Made by a program: the position numbers and the translations under genes. The notes beneath the pieces were generated by a model that was not told the DNA's origin, ran no database searches, and saw only the letters and a list, made by a program, of their open reading frames with translations. Below are positions 51,998 through 61,378 of a DNA stretch of 64,000 bases, one piece after another. Within the stretch, counting starts at the first letter, position 1, and the number at the start of each line of letters is the position of its first letter. The stretch is from 39-52-133 sp035531075 (GTDB lineage Bacteria > Pseudomonadota > Gammaproteobacteria > Burkholderiales > Gallionellaceae): contig DATKTO010000018.1 of the NCBI GenBank assembly GCA_035531075.1, positions 62,001 to 126,000 on the forward strand. The letters run 5' to 3'.

Positions 51998-52891
51998 TTA
52001 AATCTGCACCGCCTGCATGCCGATACTGCCTTCCCTGGCGCGCATTGCGATTTCGTGTCGCGGTAAACTGGCAGGCAAACTTTTCGCGTAAAGCTCAAGC
52101 GACACAATATCATAACCCTGTTCCTTCCATCCCTCCAGCAACTGCTCGAGCACTGGCAGCCATTTACCCCCCTCAAACTCTGCCTGCAGGGTGAAAACAT
52201 GGCCATTTGGCGGCGGAGTTTTTGTCATCTGCAACAGGTGCTGCGCCACATTCTTAAGGTTTATACCATCCCGATTGACCAGTTCATCCAGGGTTGGGAG
52301 TGTCGTCGGCAGTTGCGGGCAAGCAATAATCTCGGCATTCCAGGTAGGGATGTAAGGGTGGCTGCCGCGCGTATCTGAAGTGTAAGTAAAACCAAAACGC
52401 TGTATCAAACGCAAGGCATGACGGTTTAATTGCCAGCCGGCAGCAGCGTAGGACTTGGATGCAGTGCCAAATACTTCGATGAACCTGTCTGATGCCCGCT
52501 GCATTTCGCGTTTAGTCCATTCCATACCCTTGCTTACCACATGATCTTGCCACTGGATCTGGTTGTAACCATGGATGCCAACCTCAAAACCAGCGTCGCG
52601 AACCGAACGCATGACATCTGCACACTTGCGACCGATGTCTGGTGCCGGCAGCAATGTCCCGTACAGCAAAGTTTTTATGCCGTAGTGTCCCCAAATGGAT
52701 ATGCGTGATGCCTTGCTCAAAAATCCTGGACGAAATATGCGCGTGATGGCACGCCCCGTACGATCCTTGCCAAAGGTAAAGAAAAAACTGGCTTGCACCT
52801 TATGGCGCTGCATCGCTTCGACAAGACGGGGCACACCGACGCGAGTGCCGCGGTAGGTTTTAACGTCAACTTTAAGGGCTAATTTCGGCAT
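51998..52891 (-). CDS. ArnD-like polysaccharide deacetylase
   Basis: Protein of 297 residues of carbohydrate esterase family 4. It begins LALKVDVKTYRGTRVGVPRL, which matches ArnD (deformylase of the lipid A aminoarabinose pathway). The catalytic base Asp is in KVDVKT, metal His in VGIHGYNQIQWQDH, and the TSDTRGSHPYIP region follows. A related sugar-lipid N-acyl group is the likely substrate. It is the third gene of a GT39-PAP2-deacetylase cluster. Confidence 0.85.
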   Translation of the reverse strand: MPKLALKVDVKTYRGTRVGVPRLVEAMQRHKVQASFFFTFGKDRTGRAITRIFRPGFLSKASRISIWGHYGIKTLLYGTLLPAPDIGRKCADVMRSVRDAGFEVGIHGYNQIQWQDHVVSKGMEWTKREMQRASDRFIEVFGTASKSYAAAGWQLNRHALRLIQRFGFTYTSDTRGSHPYIPTWNAEIIACPQLPTTLPTLDELVNRDGINLKNVAQHLLQMTKTPPPNGHVFTLQAEFEGGKWLPVLEQLLEGWKEQGYDIVSLELYAKSLPASLPRHEIAMRAREGSIGMQAVQI

Positions 52892-52979
52892 CTCGCAGGC
52901 TTTCTGGCAAATATAACAGACTTATTCTAACTCAAATATCGATTGAGCCTTTTTACTTCAAACATTCCCCTGTGCAATA

Positions 52980-53831
52980 TTATTTGCGCAGGTTGAACAG
53001 GCGCAACTGTCCGGGAACAGACAAGCCGAGGCAGCTGGCCAGCAGTAAAACTTTCATTAATCCTGTCCCGGGATAGACCTGATCAAGATCATGCCACAAG
53101 GACCACACCGCCCATACGGAAAAAGGAGTGACAATTACCGCGAACATACGCTGCGCCCAGATATTCAATCCTGAACGCCAGTAGTTGCCCAGCCACACCG
53201 CCAATATTGCAACAATCCAGCCGCCGGTGGCTGCGCCAAGCACATCTACTGGCCAGTGAACGCCGCTGGCGATGCGGGAAAAACCGACCAGAATTGCCAG
53301 CAGCAAAGTTCCAGATTTGATCCAGTCCCCGAGCTTTCCCCATGCATCAAGGCGCTGCAAACAGACCAATCCTGCCAGCACAAATATCGCCGTGGTATGG
53401 CCCGAAGGAAAGGCGTTATTCTGTAACGCAGGTCCGATGAGATGGAAGCTGTCCAAGCTCAAAGCACCGGGTGGACGCAATGTAGAAAACAACGCCTTCA
53501 AGCCGTGCACGAAAATACCGCCAAGCAGCATTGCGAGCAAGTATTGCCACACCACATCCGGGCGGCGTCCCAAAAACGGCAGTACAAACATAATCACTAA
53601 CAGCCCGTCGCCCAGCAACGACAGATGTATCCACAAGCCATCGCTGGCAGAGGTCATGATCCGGTTCATAAAATAAAACAGCGCTACGTTGTCTCCCAAC
53701 AGCAGTAAAAGTGCCAGAGCTAGCGCCGAGAACAGTGGCACACCCCAGAGCCATGGGCTACTGAGCGCTACAGCAGTCTCGGACAAAGGAAGATATTTTG
53801 TCGGATCAGTTTTTGTAGTCATCGCATGCAT
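52980..53831 (-). CDS. PAP2 superfamily membrane phosphatase
   Basis: Protein of 283 residues with about six membrane helices. The full acid phosphatase signature is present: KALFSTLRPPG (K-x6-RP), PSGH in FPSGHTTAIF and SRIASGVHWPVD (SR-x5-H-x3-D). A lipid phosphatase, such as one acting on undecaprenyl pyrophosphate or lipid A phosphate, is likely. The start overlaps the glycosyltransferase stop by 26 bp. A second ATG at 53822 may be used. Confidence 0.9.
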   Translation of the reverse strand: MHAMTTKTDPTKYLPLSETAVALSSPWLWGVPLFSALALALLLLLGDNVALFYFMNRIMTSASDGLWIHLSLLGDGLLVIMFVLPFLGRRPDVVWQYLLAMLLGGIFVHGLKALFSTLRPPGALSLDSFHLIGPALQNNAFPSGHTTAIFVLAGLVCLQRLDAWGKLGDWIKSGTLLLAILVGFSRIASGVHWPVDVLGAATGGWIVAILAVWLGNYWRSGLNIWAQRMFAVIVTPFSVWAVWSLWHDLDQVYPGTGLMKVLLLASCLGLSVPGQLRLFNLRK

Positions 53832-55293
53832 AGAAGGAGAATGTTGATGTCAAACGGGCATTGACCAGAATCGGCAACCTGTCTCGCAGTGTGCAAGATG
53901 CAAACTGCCCGCTGCCACCCGTACCGGGCCTGGCATTTTCATCAGGCCACAACACCAGAATGCCGCGCGCGCCGTTCTGCGGCGAACCAAACCAGATATC
54001 GAACTGGTTATAACGTGTGTCCAGCACCTGCACCGGTGTCGGCCTTGCATACCATGACAGACGGCTGGCAAGAGTCCAGTTTTCGGTGAATATCAGTGGC
54101 GCAGTGCCCGCTGTAGCGGCTATCCCGGCGCGCAATTGCTCTGCCTTTTTCGCGGCCTGACCCCAGCCATAAAGATCGCGCAAAAAGTTTTTATTTTCCG
54201 GAAACGGAATCCAGGGGGAAATAAGCTGGCTGAATACGACGCCAATGAATAGCACTGCATAAACAGTTGAGCTGCGAACGCTGACACGCACCCAGCGTTT
54301 ATTCCAGGAGCGGATTATCCAGCGCGCAGCCAGCGGCGACAAGGCTACCCAGCCAAATGAAGTCCAGTGCGGCAGCGTCATTTCGTAGCCCGAGTTCCAG
54401 CCAAACAGCAACAGTAGCGGCAGCGCCAGCGCCAGACACAGCATCACGCCGCGCTCAGCCTGAACACCCGACTTTCTCAGCTCATTCACTCCTGCAACCG
54501 CTGCAATCATGCCAAAAAAATATACTCCTGGACCATAAACGAACAATTGCCCTGCTTGTGAGACAAGCACTCTCTTGAACTCCCAGCCCAGTTTTCCGGT
54601 GCCGTGGTGTATCTGATAAAGAAAGGAAATCCAGTCATGGCAGTAGTTCCAGTACAACACCGGCATGATTACAATCATTGCGATCATTAATGCCAGCCAG
54701 GGGCCGGGAGTGCGCAGTTGGCGCATTTGTCTGCTGAGCGACAGCGCCAGCAGTACCGTAATGACGAGCGAGATGGCGGTATATTTTGACAGCCCGGCAA
54801 GGCCGAGCAACAGACCGAGCCACAACCAGTAACGCAAACTGCCATCGGACAGCACCCGGTGCAGCACCAGCGCCACCAGCAGTCCCAACAGCAGCAATGG
54901 CCCATCCGGCAGCATGGCAAGACCGATCAATTGCAGCATGACAGCCGACTGCACGAGGGCGACGCTGACAAATCCCAGCCAGGGCGTTTCCCTCGGGAAC
55001 AGCGTCATGCTGACTCTGTACAACACTAGGCTGGCGGCGGAAAACAGCAGAATAGGCACGACCCTTAGCGCCAGATCAGAGTCCGAGAACAGCAGCACGA
55101 TTGCCTGCAGCCAGCCGATCAGCGATGGATGATCGAAATAACTCCAGTCCAGATGCAGGCCAAACAGCGCGTAATGCGCCTCATCCGTGGTCAGTTCAGT
55201 CGAGCCGGCAGCAACCAGACGCATCAGAGTCGTTCCGATTACCAGCAAAACGGTGGCTTGAAAGGGGGTCAGGCGATTAAGAAAATTTTTCAT
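53806..55293 (-). CDS. GT39-family glycosyltransferase (ArnT-like)
   Basis: Protein of 495 residues with about 11 membrane helices and the GT39 (PMT_2) acidic motif in the first periplasmic loop, TTDEAHYALFG, followed by FDHPSLIGWL. ArnT-type enzymes move a sugar from an undecaprenyl-phosphate donor to a lipid. It is the first of three genes that overlap or adjoin (GT39, PAP2, ArnD-like), which points to modification of an envelope lipid. Confidence 0.88.
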   Translation of the reverse strand: MKNFLNRLTPFQATVLLVIGTTLMRLVAAGSTELTTDEAHYALFGLHLDWSYFDHPSLIGWLQAIVLLFSDSDLALRVVPILLFSAASLVLYRVSMTLFPRETPWLGFVSVALVQSAVMLQLIGLAMLPDGPLLLLGLLVALVLHRVLSDGSLRYWLWLGLLLGLAGLSKYTAISLVITVLLALSLSRQMRQLRTPGPWLALMIAMIVIMPVLYWNYCHDWISFLYQIHHGTGKLGWEFKRVLVSQAGQLFVYGPGVYFFGMIAAVAGVNELRKSGVQAERGVMLCLALALPLLLLFGWNSGYEMTLPHWTSFGWVALSPLAARWIIRSWNKRWVRVSVRSSTVYAVLFIGVVFSQLISPWIPFPENKNFLRDLYGWGQAAKKAEQLRAGIAATAGTAPLIFTENWTLASRLSWYARPTPVQVLDTRYNQFDIWFGSPQNGARGILVLWPDENARPGTGGSGQFASCTLRDRLPILVNARLTSTFSFYACDDYKN

Positions 55294-55365
55294 TCAGATT
55301 GGCTGCGGATGACAAAATGGCTGGCAGTTTTAATTTTTGCATTTTAACCTAATTAGCAGCGCTAA

Positions 55366-56697
55366 TTAGCTAGCACTGCCTTTTTCCTTCACTTCTACTT
55401 GAGCCCAACCGCGCGCGAAGGTGACTTGCAGGGATGCACCCAAAGCCAGAGCCGCACTATCGACCACCACTACCCCCTTCTCGTCGCGCACCATGCTGTA
55501 GCCGCGCGCCAGCACCTGCTGCGGATCGAGGTGCTGCAAGTGCTGCTGCGTCGCAGCCAGGCGGTTATCGTAATGTCCCAGCGTGCGCTGCATTGCATCC
55601 TTCAGGCGGCGGCTGATTTCAGCATGGTGCTTGGAGAGTTGCATCAAATCAGGACGTGCCGCGCGCAAGCGTTGCTGCAAAGCCTGCCAGCGCCAGTCCT
55701 GATCTTTCATGGTATGGACCAGCGCGGACTGCAGACGCTGCTGCAACTGCGCCAAATGCTGCATTTGCTGTAGCGCGCGTTTCGCCGGATGCACCAGTCG
55801 GCGCTGCAAATAGTCGAGCTGCTGCATTGCCCGCTCCAAATGGCGCAGCGTTGCACGCGTCATGCGTTGCTCGAATTGTTGCAGGCGCTGCAGCAGTTCG
55901 CTGCGCTCGGGTGCGACTGCTTGCGCGGCTGCCGTTGGCGTGGCGGCGCGCTGGTCGGCGACGAAATCGGCTATGGTGAAATCGGTTTCATGCCCGACGC
56001 CGCATACGACGGGTATATGGCTGGCCGCAATGGCTCGCGCCACGATCTCTTCGTTAAACGACCACAGGTCTTCAATGCTGCCGCCGCCGCGGCACAGTAT
56101 GATGACGTCGCACTCCTTGCGCTGATTAGCGAGGGTGATGGCTTCGGCCACTTTCTGCGCAGAGCCCGTGCCCTGTACCGGTGTGGGATATAACACCACC
56201 GGCAAACCCGGCATGCGCCTGGCCAATGTCGTCAATACATCGCGCAGGGCCGCGGCCTGCGGCGAGGTAACGATGCCGACTTGTGCAGGGAACGACGGCA
56301 GCACGCGCTTGCGGGATTCGGCGAACAAGCCCTCGCCTTCCAGTTTCTTCTTCAGTTTTTCAAAAGCCTCGTACAGTGCGCCCATTCCGGCAGGTCGCAT
56401 CTGCTCCAGGGTCAACTGAAATTCGCCTCGCGCCTCATACAAACTTGGCAGCGCCAGCACCTCCACCTGCGACCCGCTCTTCGGCAGCCAATCGAGGTAC
56501 TGGCTTTTGTGGCGAAACATCACGCAACGCACCTGCGCCTGCTCATCCTTGAGAGAAAAATACCAATGCCCGGATGCCGCACACACAAAATTTGAAATCT
56601 CACCGCGTACCCATAGCAATGGCAGGCCGGTTTCTATCAATTGTTTCGCCGCGAAATTCAATTCGCGCACGCTGAAAACTCTATTCCTGTCTGTCAT
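55366..56697 (-). CDS. xseA: Exodeoxyribonuclease VII large subunit
   Basis: Protein of 443 residues. An N-terminal OB fold (VRGEISNFVCAASGHWYFSLKD) is followed by the catalytic domain with VGIVTSPQAAALRD, LCRGGGSIEDLWSFNEE and VCGVGHETDFTIADFVAD, then a long coiled coil and the LARGYSMV motif at the end. With XseB it degrades single-stranded DNA. xseB is not in the window. Confidence 0.96.
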   Translation of the reverse strand: MTDRNRVFSVRELNFAAKQLIETGLPLLWVRGEISNFVCAASGHWYFSLKDEQAQVRCVMFRHKSQYLDWLPKSGSQVEVLALPSLYEARGEFQLTLEQMRPAGMGALYEAFEKLKKKLEGEGLFAESRKRVLPSFPAQVGIVTSPQAAALRDVLTTLARRMPGLPVVLYPTPVQGTGSAQKVAEAITLANQRKECDVIILCRGGGSIEDLWSFNEEIVARAIAASHIPVVCGVGHETDFTIADFVADQRAATPTAAAQAVAPERSELLQRLQQFEQRMTRATLRHLERAMQQLDYLQRRLVHPAKRALQQMQHLAQLQQRLQSALVHTMKDQDWRWQALQQRLRAARPDLMQLSKHHAEISRRLKDAMQRTLGHYDNRLAATQQHLQHLDPQQVLARGYSMVRDEKGVVVVDSAALALGASLQVTFARGWAQVEVKEKGSAS

Positions 56698-56854
56698 ATG
56701 TTCGGGGCCATCATAAATTCAGGGGGATGCAGTATGCAAATGAGACACAGGCAAAGCCACGCAAGCAGCATGTGTAATTGACAGGCCAAGGTGTGCTCAC
56801 CATACTCTCAAGATTGCGCAAGTATACTGACTCAAACCCATTCGGAGAATCACC

Positions 56855-57073
56855 ATGGTAGACAAAGACGACATGATTGAAACTTTTGAAGATCTTTACT
56901 CCAACCTGAAGATGGAGGTGATGACAAATAGCGCCGATGTCAAAGGCAACCGCCAACTGTTCGGACAAATACAGGGGTTTTTCATGGCAATGAAACTGGT
57001 GATGCCATTGGATATGGAAGAAATTCAATATGTTGAGCATCGCATGCGTATTCTGGAGGAAAGAATCCTTTAA
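56855..57073 (+). CDS. Small conserved-type hypothetical protein
   Basis: Protein of 72 residues, acidic and helical, with Met-rich segments (FFMAMKLVMPLDMEEIQYVEH). A CGGAGAATCACC leads the ATG. No family recognised; composition and the ribosome binding site suggest a real gene. It is divergent from xseA. Confidence 0.6.
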   Translation: MVDKDDMIETFEDLYSNLKMEVMTNSADVKGNRQLFGQIQGFFMAMKLVMPLDMEEIQYVEHRMRILEERIL

Positions 57074-57548
57074 TTACCACATTCCCGCCGCACAACGCGC
57101 GACCTGCAAGCTATCGCCCGCTAACCGAATACTCCGCAGATTCACCCTCAATGCAGTTTTGTATCACGCAATAATCCACAAGCCGCAGCATCTATGGAGC
57201 TTTGCAGGGGCAAGCCTGTCGTCGCTTCAAAAACATAATACAACACACTGTTTTTATGAACATATCAAACGGCATAAAAATCAAGCAACAGAAAAAAGGG
57301 TTACAGCATAGAGAGTTAAGTAGATTCGCCATAGATTACGCACAAAGTTATCCACAGCTTTTGTGCATAATTTATAAAACTCTTTCCGCATTGAGAGCGA
57401 GTTCCTTAAAGCGATTTTCTAAGCAGAAATCTTGCCCAAACATGTTCGACAAGTTACAGTTCATGCTTCGGATTTCAGCCGGTCCTTGTTTATCAATACC
57501 AGCCTGCTGAATCAATTCTATTTATTATTACTGCCTGGAGAATTTTGA
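57074..57548. other. Intergenic region of 475 bp with DnaA-box element B
   Basis: No supported gene; the overlapping short frames here have no recognisable product. It contains the DnaA-box repeat copy B (57164-57393) and should include the exbB promoter. Confidence 0.6.
57164..57393 (+). repeat. DnaA-box repeat element, copy B
   Basis: Aligns without gaps to 4811-5040. It has AATAATCCACAA (57170-57181), AGCTT and GCAGG in register, AAAAAAGGGTT, GAGTTA and the 30-bp block at 57341-57370. Boxes: imperfect TTACGCACA (57336-57344), perfect TTATCCACA (57348-57356) and inverted perfect TGTGCATAA (57362-57370), the same spacing as copy A. The outlying TAATCCACA (57172-57180) is 169 bp from the 30-bp block in both copies. 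Confidence 0.75.
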
Positions 57549-58157
57549 GTGCTCACTATTATCGAAGCTGCCGGTTGGCCAATCTGGTTCCTGATTATTG
57601 CATCCATTACAGCTGTTGCACTGATTGTGGAAAGATTGATGTACCTGCGCAGCAAAACGATTGCACCGGTCACCTTGCTCGGTGAGGTAGTTCAAGAACT
57701 CAAACAGAAAGGTGTGACCGATGAAATGCTGTCACGCCTGCAAGGCAGCTCTCCACTGGGACGCATTTTTGCAGCGGGCTTGAAGAATGTAAAAAGCTCG
57801 CCTGCGGTGATGAAGGAAGCGATCGAAGACGCAGGTAGAGCTGCAAACCATGATCTGGAACGTTTCCTCAATACCCTGGGCACCATCGCATCGACCAGCC
57901 CGCTGCTGGGATTGTTCGGCACGGTAGTGGGTATGATAGAAATTTTCGGCTCGCAAACCGCTGTCGGCAATTCCCCTGCGATTCTCGCGCATGGCATTTC
58001 GGTGGCGCTGTATAACACCGCATTCGGCCTGATCGTCGCGGTACCAAGCATGATTTTCTACCGTCACTTCCGCGCTCAGGTCGATAGCCTGACCATTGAA
58101 ATGGAGCAACAAGCCATCAAGCTGGTTGAAATCGTGCATGGCGAGCGCAGGGAGTAA
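57549..58157 (+). CDS. exbB: ExbB/TolQ/MotA family proton channel protein
   Basis: Protein of 202 residues with three membrane helices and the family signature LGTIASTSPLLGLFGTVVGM. A GTG start (57549) has GGAG 9 bases ahead. It is followed by exbD after 3 bp and lpxK after that, the order common in beta- and gammaproteobacteria. This is a second motor pair, distinct from the one in the tonB operon; its client TonB/TolA-type protein is not here. Confidence 0.92.
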   Translation: MLTIIEAAGWPIWFLIIASITAVALIVERLMYLRSKTIAPVTLLGEVVQELKQKGVTDEMLSRLQGSSPLGRIFAAGLKNVKSSPAVMKEAIEDAGRAANHDLERFLNTLGTIASTSPLLGLFGTVVGMIEIFGSQTAVGNSPAILAHGISVALYNTAFGLIVAVPSMIFYRHFRAQVDSLTIEMEQQAIKLVEIVHGERRE

Positions 58158-58160
58158 ATA

Positions 58161-58577
58161 ATGAACTTCCAAAAAGGACGTGCAAGGGAAGAACCTGAAA
58201 TCAACCTGATCGCAATGATCGACGTGTTGCTTGTTATTTTGATTTTCATGCTGGTTACCACCACCTATTCCAAACATGCCGAATTGCAGATCAATTTGCC
58301 GCAGGCAAGCGGCAGCCAGGCTGCGGCAGCAGGCGACCAGATTAATGTCGCCATTGACGCTACCGAACATTATGCGATCAACAACAAGCCTACAAAATTC
58401 GATGGTGTAAATTCCCTGTCACAAGCACTGCGCAAGGCTGCAGGAAACCAAACTGACCCCACTATCGTTATCAGCGCCGATGCCAAGGCACCGCACCAGT
58501 CCGTGATCAACATCATGGAAGCGGCGCGTTTGGCGGGCTATGGCCGCATCACTTTCACCACCCAAAGCCAAGACTGA
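58161..58577 (+). CDS. exbD: ExbD/TolR family protein
   Basis: Protein of 138 residues, one membrane helix with the conserved Asp (LIAMIDVLLVILIFMLV) and a periplasmic domain. It works with the ExbB just upstream. The next gene, lpxK, starts 5 bp after its stop. Confidence 0.93.
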   Translation: MNFQKGRAREEPEINLIAMIDVLLVILIFMLVTTTYSKHAELQINLPQASGSQAAAAGDQINVAIDATEHYAINNKPTKFDGVNSLSQALRKAAGNQTDPTIVISADAKAPHQSVINIMEAARLAGYGRITFTTQSQD

Positions 58578-58582
58578 CAAGG

Positions 58583-59572
58583 ATGGGCATATCCGGAATA
58601 CACGGACTGCAATGGCACTGGTACCGCATCACGCCCTTGCATCTGCTGCTATGGCCTGTCAGCCTGCTGTTTCGTTTCATGGTCGCGACCCGCCGCATGT
58701 TATTCCAAATCGGTTTTTTGCCCAGCGTCAAACTGCCTGTTCCTGTCATTATTGTCGGTAACATTACCGTGGGCGGCACCGGCAAGACCCCCCTCACCCT
58801 GTGGCTGGCCGAGCAGTTGCTGGCCAACGGCTGGCACCCGGGCATTATCAGCCGGGGTTTCGGCGGCAGCGGCGCTAAAGCCCAGGAGGTGCTGCACAGC
58901 AGCGATCCCGCCGCAGTGGGAGATGAGCCGGTGCTGATGGCGCAACGCCATCTTTGCCCGGTCTGGATTGGCCGGGATCGCCCGGCCGCAGCCCATGCGC
59001 TATTGGCTGCACACCCCGAGTGCGATGTCATACTCAGCGACGATGGCCTGCAGCATTACCGCCTGCAGCGTGATGTGGAAATTGCGGTGGTCGATGGCCT
59101 GCGCCGTTTCGGTAATGGTTTCCTGCTGCCGGCCGGCCCCTTGCGTGAAGCAACATCACGTTTGCGCGAGGTGGATGCCGTCGTGGTCAATGGCGGCAAC
59201 GCGGCGCCCGGCGAATATTTGATGCAACTGGAAGGCGTGCATTTCTACAACCTGCTTAATCCCGAAATTACTGCCACGGCAGCGGATTTCCAGGGACAAT
59301 CTGTGCACGCCATTGCCGGAATCGGCCATCCAGAACGTTTTTTCCGCCATTTGAACAAGCTGGGATTGACGCCAAAAACACACCATCACCCCGACCATCA
59401 CCCTTACAGCGCAGCCGATCTCGCATACGACGATGCAAATGCGCTACTCATGACGGAAAAAGATGCGGTAAAATGTATCGAATTCGCCGATGAAAGATAC
59501 TGGGTGCTGCGTGTGGACGCGCATCTTGATTCAGCGCTAACCCAACTTATTTTGGAAAAGATTTCCCCCTAA
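58583..59572 (+). CDS. lpxK: Tetraacyldisaccharide 4'-kinase
   Basis: Protein of 329 residues of the lipid A pathway; it phosphorylates the 4' position of the disaccharide at the inner membrane. Signatures: an N-terminal membrane helix, Walker A GNITVGGTGKTPL, SRGFGG and SDDGLQHYRLQRD. It lies between exbD and the Trm112 gene, an order shared with many proteobacteria. Confidence 0.96.
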   Translation: MGISGIHGLQWHWYRITPLHLLLWPVSLLFRFMVATRRMLFQIGFLPSVKLPVPVIIVGNITVGGTGKTPLTLWLAEQLLANGWHPGIISRGFGGSGAKAQEVLHSSDPAAVGDEPVLMAQRHLCPVWIGRDRPAAAHALLAAHPECDVILSDDGLQHYRLQRDVEIAVVDGLRRFGNGFLLPAGPLREATSRLREVDAVVVNGGNAAPGEYLMQLEGVHFYNLLNPEITATAADFQGQSVHAIAGIGHPERFFRHLNKLGLTPKTHHHPDHHPYSAADLAYDDANALLMTEKDAVKCIEFADERYWVLRVDAHLDSALTQLILEKISP

Positions 59573-59573
59573 A

Positions 59574-59759
59574 ATGGACGCTAAACTTCTCGATATCCTG
59601 GTTTGCCCGTTGTGCAAATCGCCGCTGATTTACCGCAAGGCTGAACAGGAGTTAATCTGCAAGGCGGATAGACTGGCCTTCTCCATTCAGGATGATATTC
59701 CCGTCATGCTGGCCGACGAAGCGCGCAAACTGACACTGGAAGAAATCGAGAAAATGTAA
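59574..59759 (+). CDS. Trm112 family protein (YcaR-like)
   Basis: Zinc-ribbon-like protein of 61 residues: LLDILVCPLCKSPL and later LAFSIQDDIPVML. Only the first Cys pair is clear, with a single later Cys. Homologues (YcaR) lie between lpxK and kdsB in many species. Its TAA overlaps the kdsB ATG (TAATG). Confidence 0.92.
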   Translation: MDAKLLDILVCPLCKSPLIYRKAEQELICKADRLAFSIQDDIPVMLADEARKLTLEEIEKM

Positions 59760-60547
59760 TGCTGTCTTTCCACGTCGTCATTCCCGCACGCTTCAACTCC
59801 ACCCGCCTGCCCGGCAAACCGATGCTGCTGATAGGCGGCAAACCGATGGTGGTGCGTGTTGCGGAACAGGCGGCCAAGAGTGGAGCGCAACAAATCTGGA
59901 TCGCCACCGATCATCATCCCATCATGGCCGCGATGCATGAACACGGCTTCAAGGCTTGCATGACTAAAGCCGACCATCCCAGCGGCACTGACCGGATCGC
60001 CGAAGTGGTTGAACAGCATAATTGGCCTGATGACACGATCGTCGTCAATGTGCAAGGTGACGAACCGCTGATACCACCCCAACTCATACGCGAGGTAGCC
60101 CAGCATCTGCACGACCATCCTGAATGCGCGATGGCCACTGCCTGCCACCCGATCCATGACGAAGCCGCCATGCGTAATCCCAATATCGTCAAGGCAGTGC
60201 TGGACAAGGACGGCAACGCGCTGTATTTCAGCCGCGCTCCTATCCCCTATCCGCGCGATGCGTTTGCCAACAACACAGCGTTACCCGAAAATCTTGCGGT
60301 ATTGCGCCACATCGGCATTTACGCCTATCGCGCCAGCTTCTTGCGCGCATACAGCCAGCTTGCTCCCGCAACCATCGAGCAAATCGAATCGCTGGAGCAG
60401 CTGCGAGTGCTGTGGCACGGTTACAAAATTGGCGTTACCATCACCCGGGATGCTCCGCCCAGCGGGGTTGATACAGAAGCCGATCTTTTGCTGGCACGCG
60501 AACAGTTCGCAGCACAGCTATCATCCATTTCCAGCCATAAAACTTAA
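59759..60547 (+). CDS. kdsB: 3-deoxy-manno-octulosonate cytidylyltransferase
   Basis: Protein of 262 residues that activates Kdo as CMP-Kdo for lipopolysaccharide. Signatures: IPARFNSTRLPGKPM, ATDHHPI, VNVQGDEPLIPP and KAVLDKDGNALYFSRAPIPY. Coupled to the Trm112 gene. Confidence 0.97.
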   Translation: MLSFHVVIPARFNSTRLPGKPMLLIGGKPMVVRVAEQAAKSGAQQIWIATDHHPIMAAMHEHGFKACMTKADHPSGTDRIAEVVEQHNWPDDTIVVNVQGDEPLIPPQLIREVAQHLHDHPECAMATACHPIHDEAAMRNPNIVKAVLDKDGNALYFSRAPIPYPRDAFANNTALPENLAVLRHIGIYAYRASFLRAYSQLAPATIEQIESLEQLRVLWHGYKIGVTITRDAPPSGVDTEADLLLAREQFAAQLSSISSHKT

Positions 60548-60642
60548 GGAGAACCACGCCGAATCCAACCCAACCGCACCGCACTCAGTTTTGTTTAATG
60601 TACGACCTTCGTTTAACATTTAACTTCAGGGAACATAAAAAA

Positions 60643-61302
60643 ATGAAAATTATTCTGCTCGGCGCCCCAGGCGCGGGAAAAGGCACTCAAGCTAACTACA
60701 TAAAAGAAAAATACGGTATTCCGCAGATTTCGACCGGTGACATGTTGCGCGCGGCAGTCAAGGCAGGTAGCCCGTTGGGAGTGGCAGCGAAAAAGATCAT
60801 GGATGCGGGCGGTTTGGTTTCAGACGAAATCATCATCAATCTGGTGAAAGAGCGTATCAAGGAAAAGGACTGTGAAAAAGGTTTCCTGTTTGACGGCTTC
60901 CCGCGCACATTGCCGCAGGCCGAGGCAATGAAACAGGCAGGCGTAGAGATTGACTATGTGGTGGAGATCGATGTGGCGGACAGCGAAATTGTGCAGCGCA
61001 TGAGTGGCCGCCGTGTACATACAGCCTCAGGACGTACTTACCACGTTAAGTTCAATCCGCCCAAAGTGGCCGGCAAGGATGACGTCACAGGCGAAGACCT
61101 GGTACAGCGCCCGGACGACGCGGAAGAGACAGTTAAAAAACGTCTGGCTGTGTATCACGATCAAACCCTGCCACTGGTGGAATACTATTCAAAGTGGGAA
61201 AAAAGCGGCGTCAAAAATGCGCCACGTTGCGTAAAAATCGCTGGCGTAGGCAGTGTTGAGTCAATACGCGACAAGGTGCTTGCTGCGCTGTCGGCAAAAT
61301 AA
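60643..61302 (+). CDS. adk: Adenylate kinase
   Basis: Protein of 219 residues: P-loop GAPGAGKGTQ, FDGFPRTLPQAEAM and the long LID domain (RRVHTASGRTYHVKFNPP), without zinc Cys. It balances AMP, ADP and ATP. The ATG at 60643 matches the family start; the upstream codons from 60598 are leader. A strong terminator follows. Confidence 0.97.
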   Translation: MKIILLGAPGAGKGTQANYIKEKYGIPQISTGDMLRAAVKAGSPLGVAAKKIMDAGGLVSDEIIINLVKERIKEKDCEKGFLFDGFPRTLPQAEAMKQAGVEIDYVVEIDVADSEIVQRMSGRRVHTASGRTYHVKFNPPKVAGKDDVTGEDLVQRPDDAEETVKKRLAVYHDQTLPLVEYYSKWEKSGVKNAPRCVKIAGVGSVESIRDKVLAALSAK

Positions 61303-61324
61303 TCCTTTTTTGTCGTTCAACACC

Positions 61325-61358
61325 GGGGGGCGCAGCAGTTGGCGCCCCCAGTTTTTTT
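61325..61358 (+). terminator. Rho-independent terminator after adk
   Basis: GGGGGCGC (61326-61333) and GCGCCCCC (61342-61349) form a perfect 8-bp GC stem with an 8-base loop, followed by AGTTTTTTT. This closes the exbB-to-adk transcription unit. Confidence 0.95.
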
Positions 61359-61378
61359 AAGGGAAGGAAACTCTATTA

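Noticed and set aside
57202..57510. 102-codon frame upstream of exbB
   Set aside because: It crosses the conserved DnaA-box element and shows no protein-like features; the element is better explained as non-coding.
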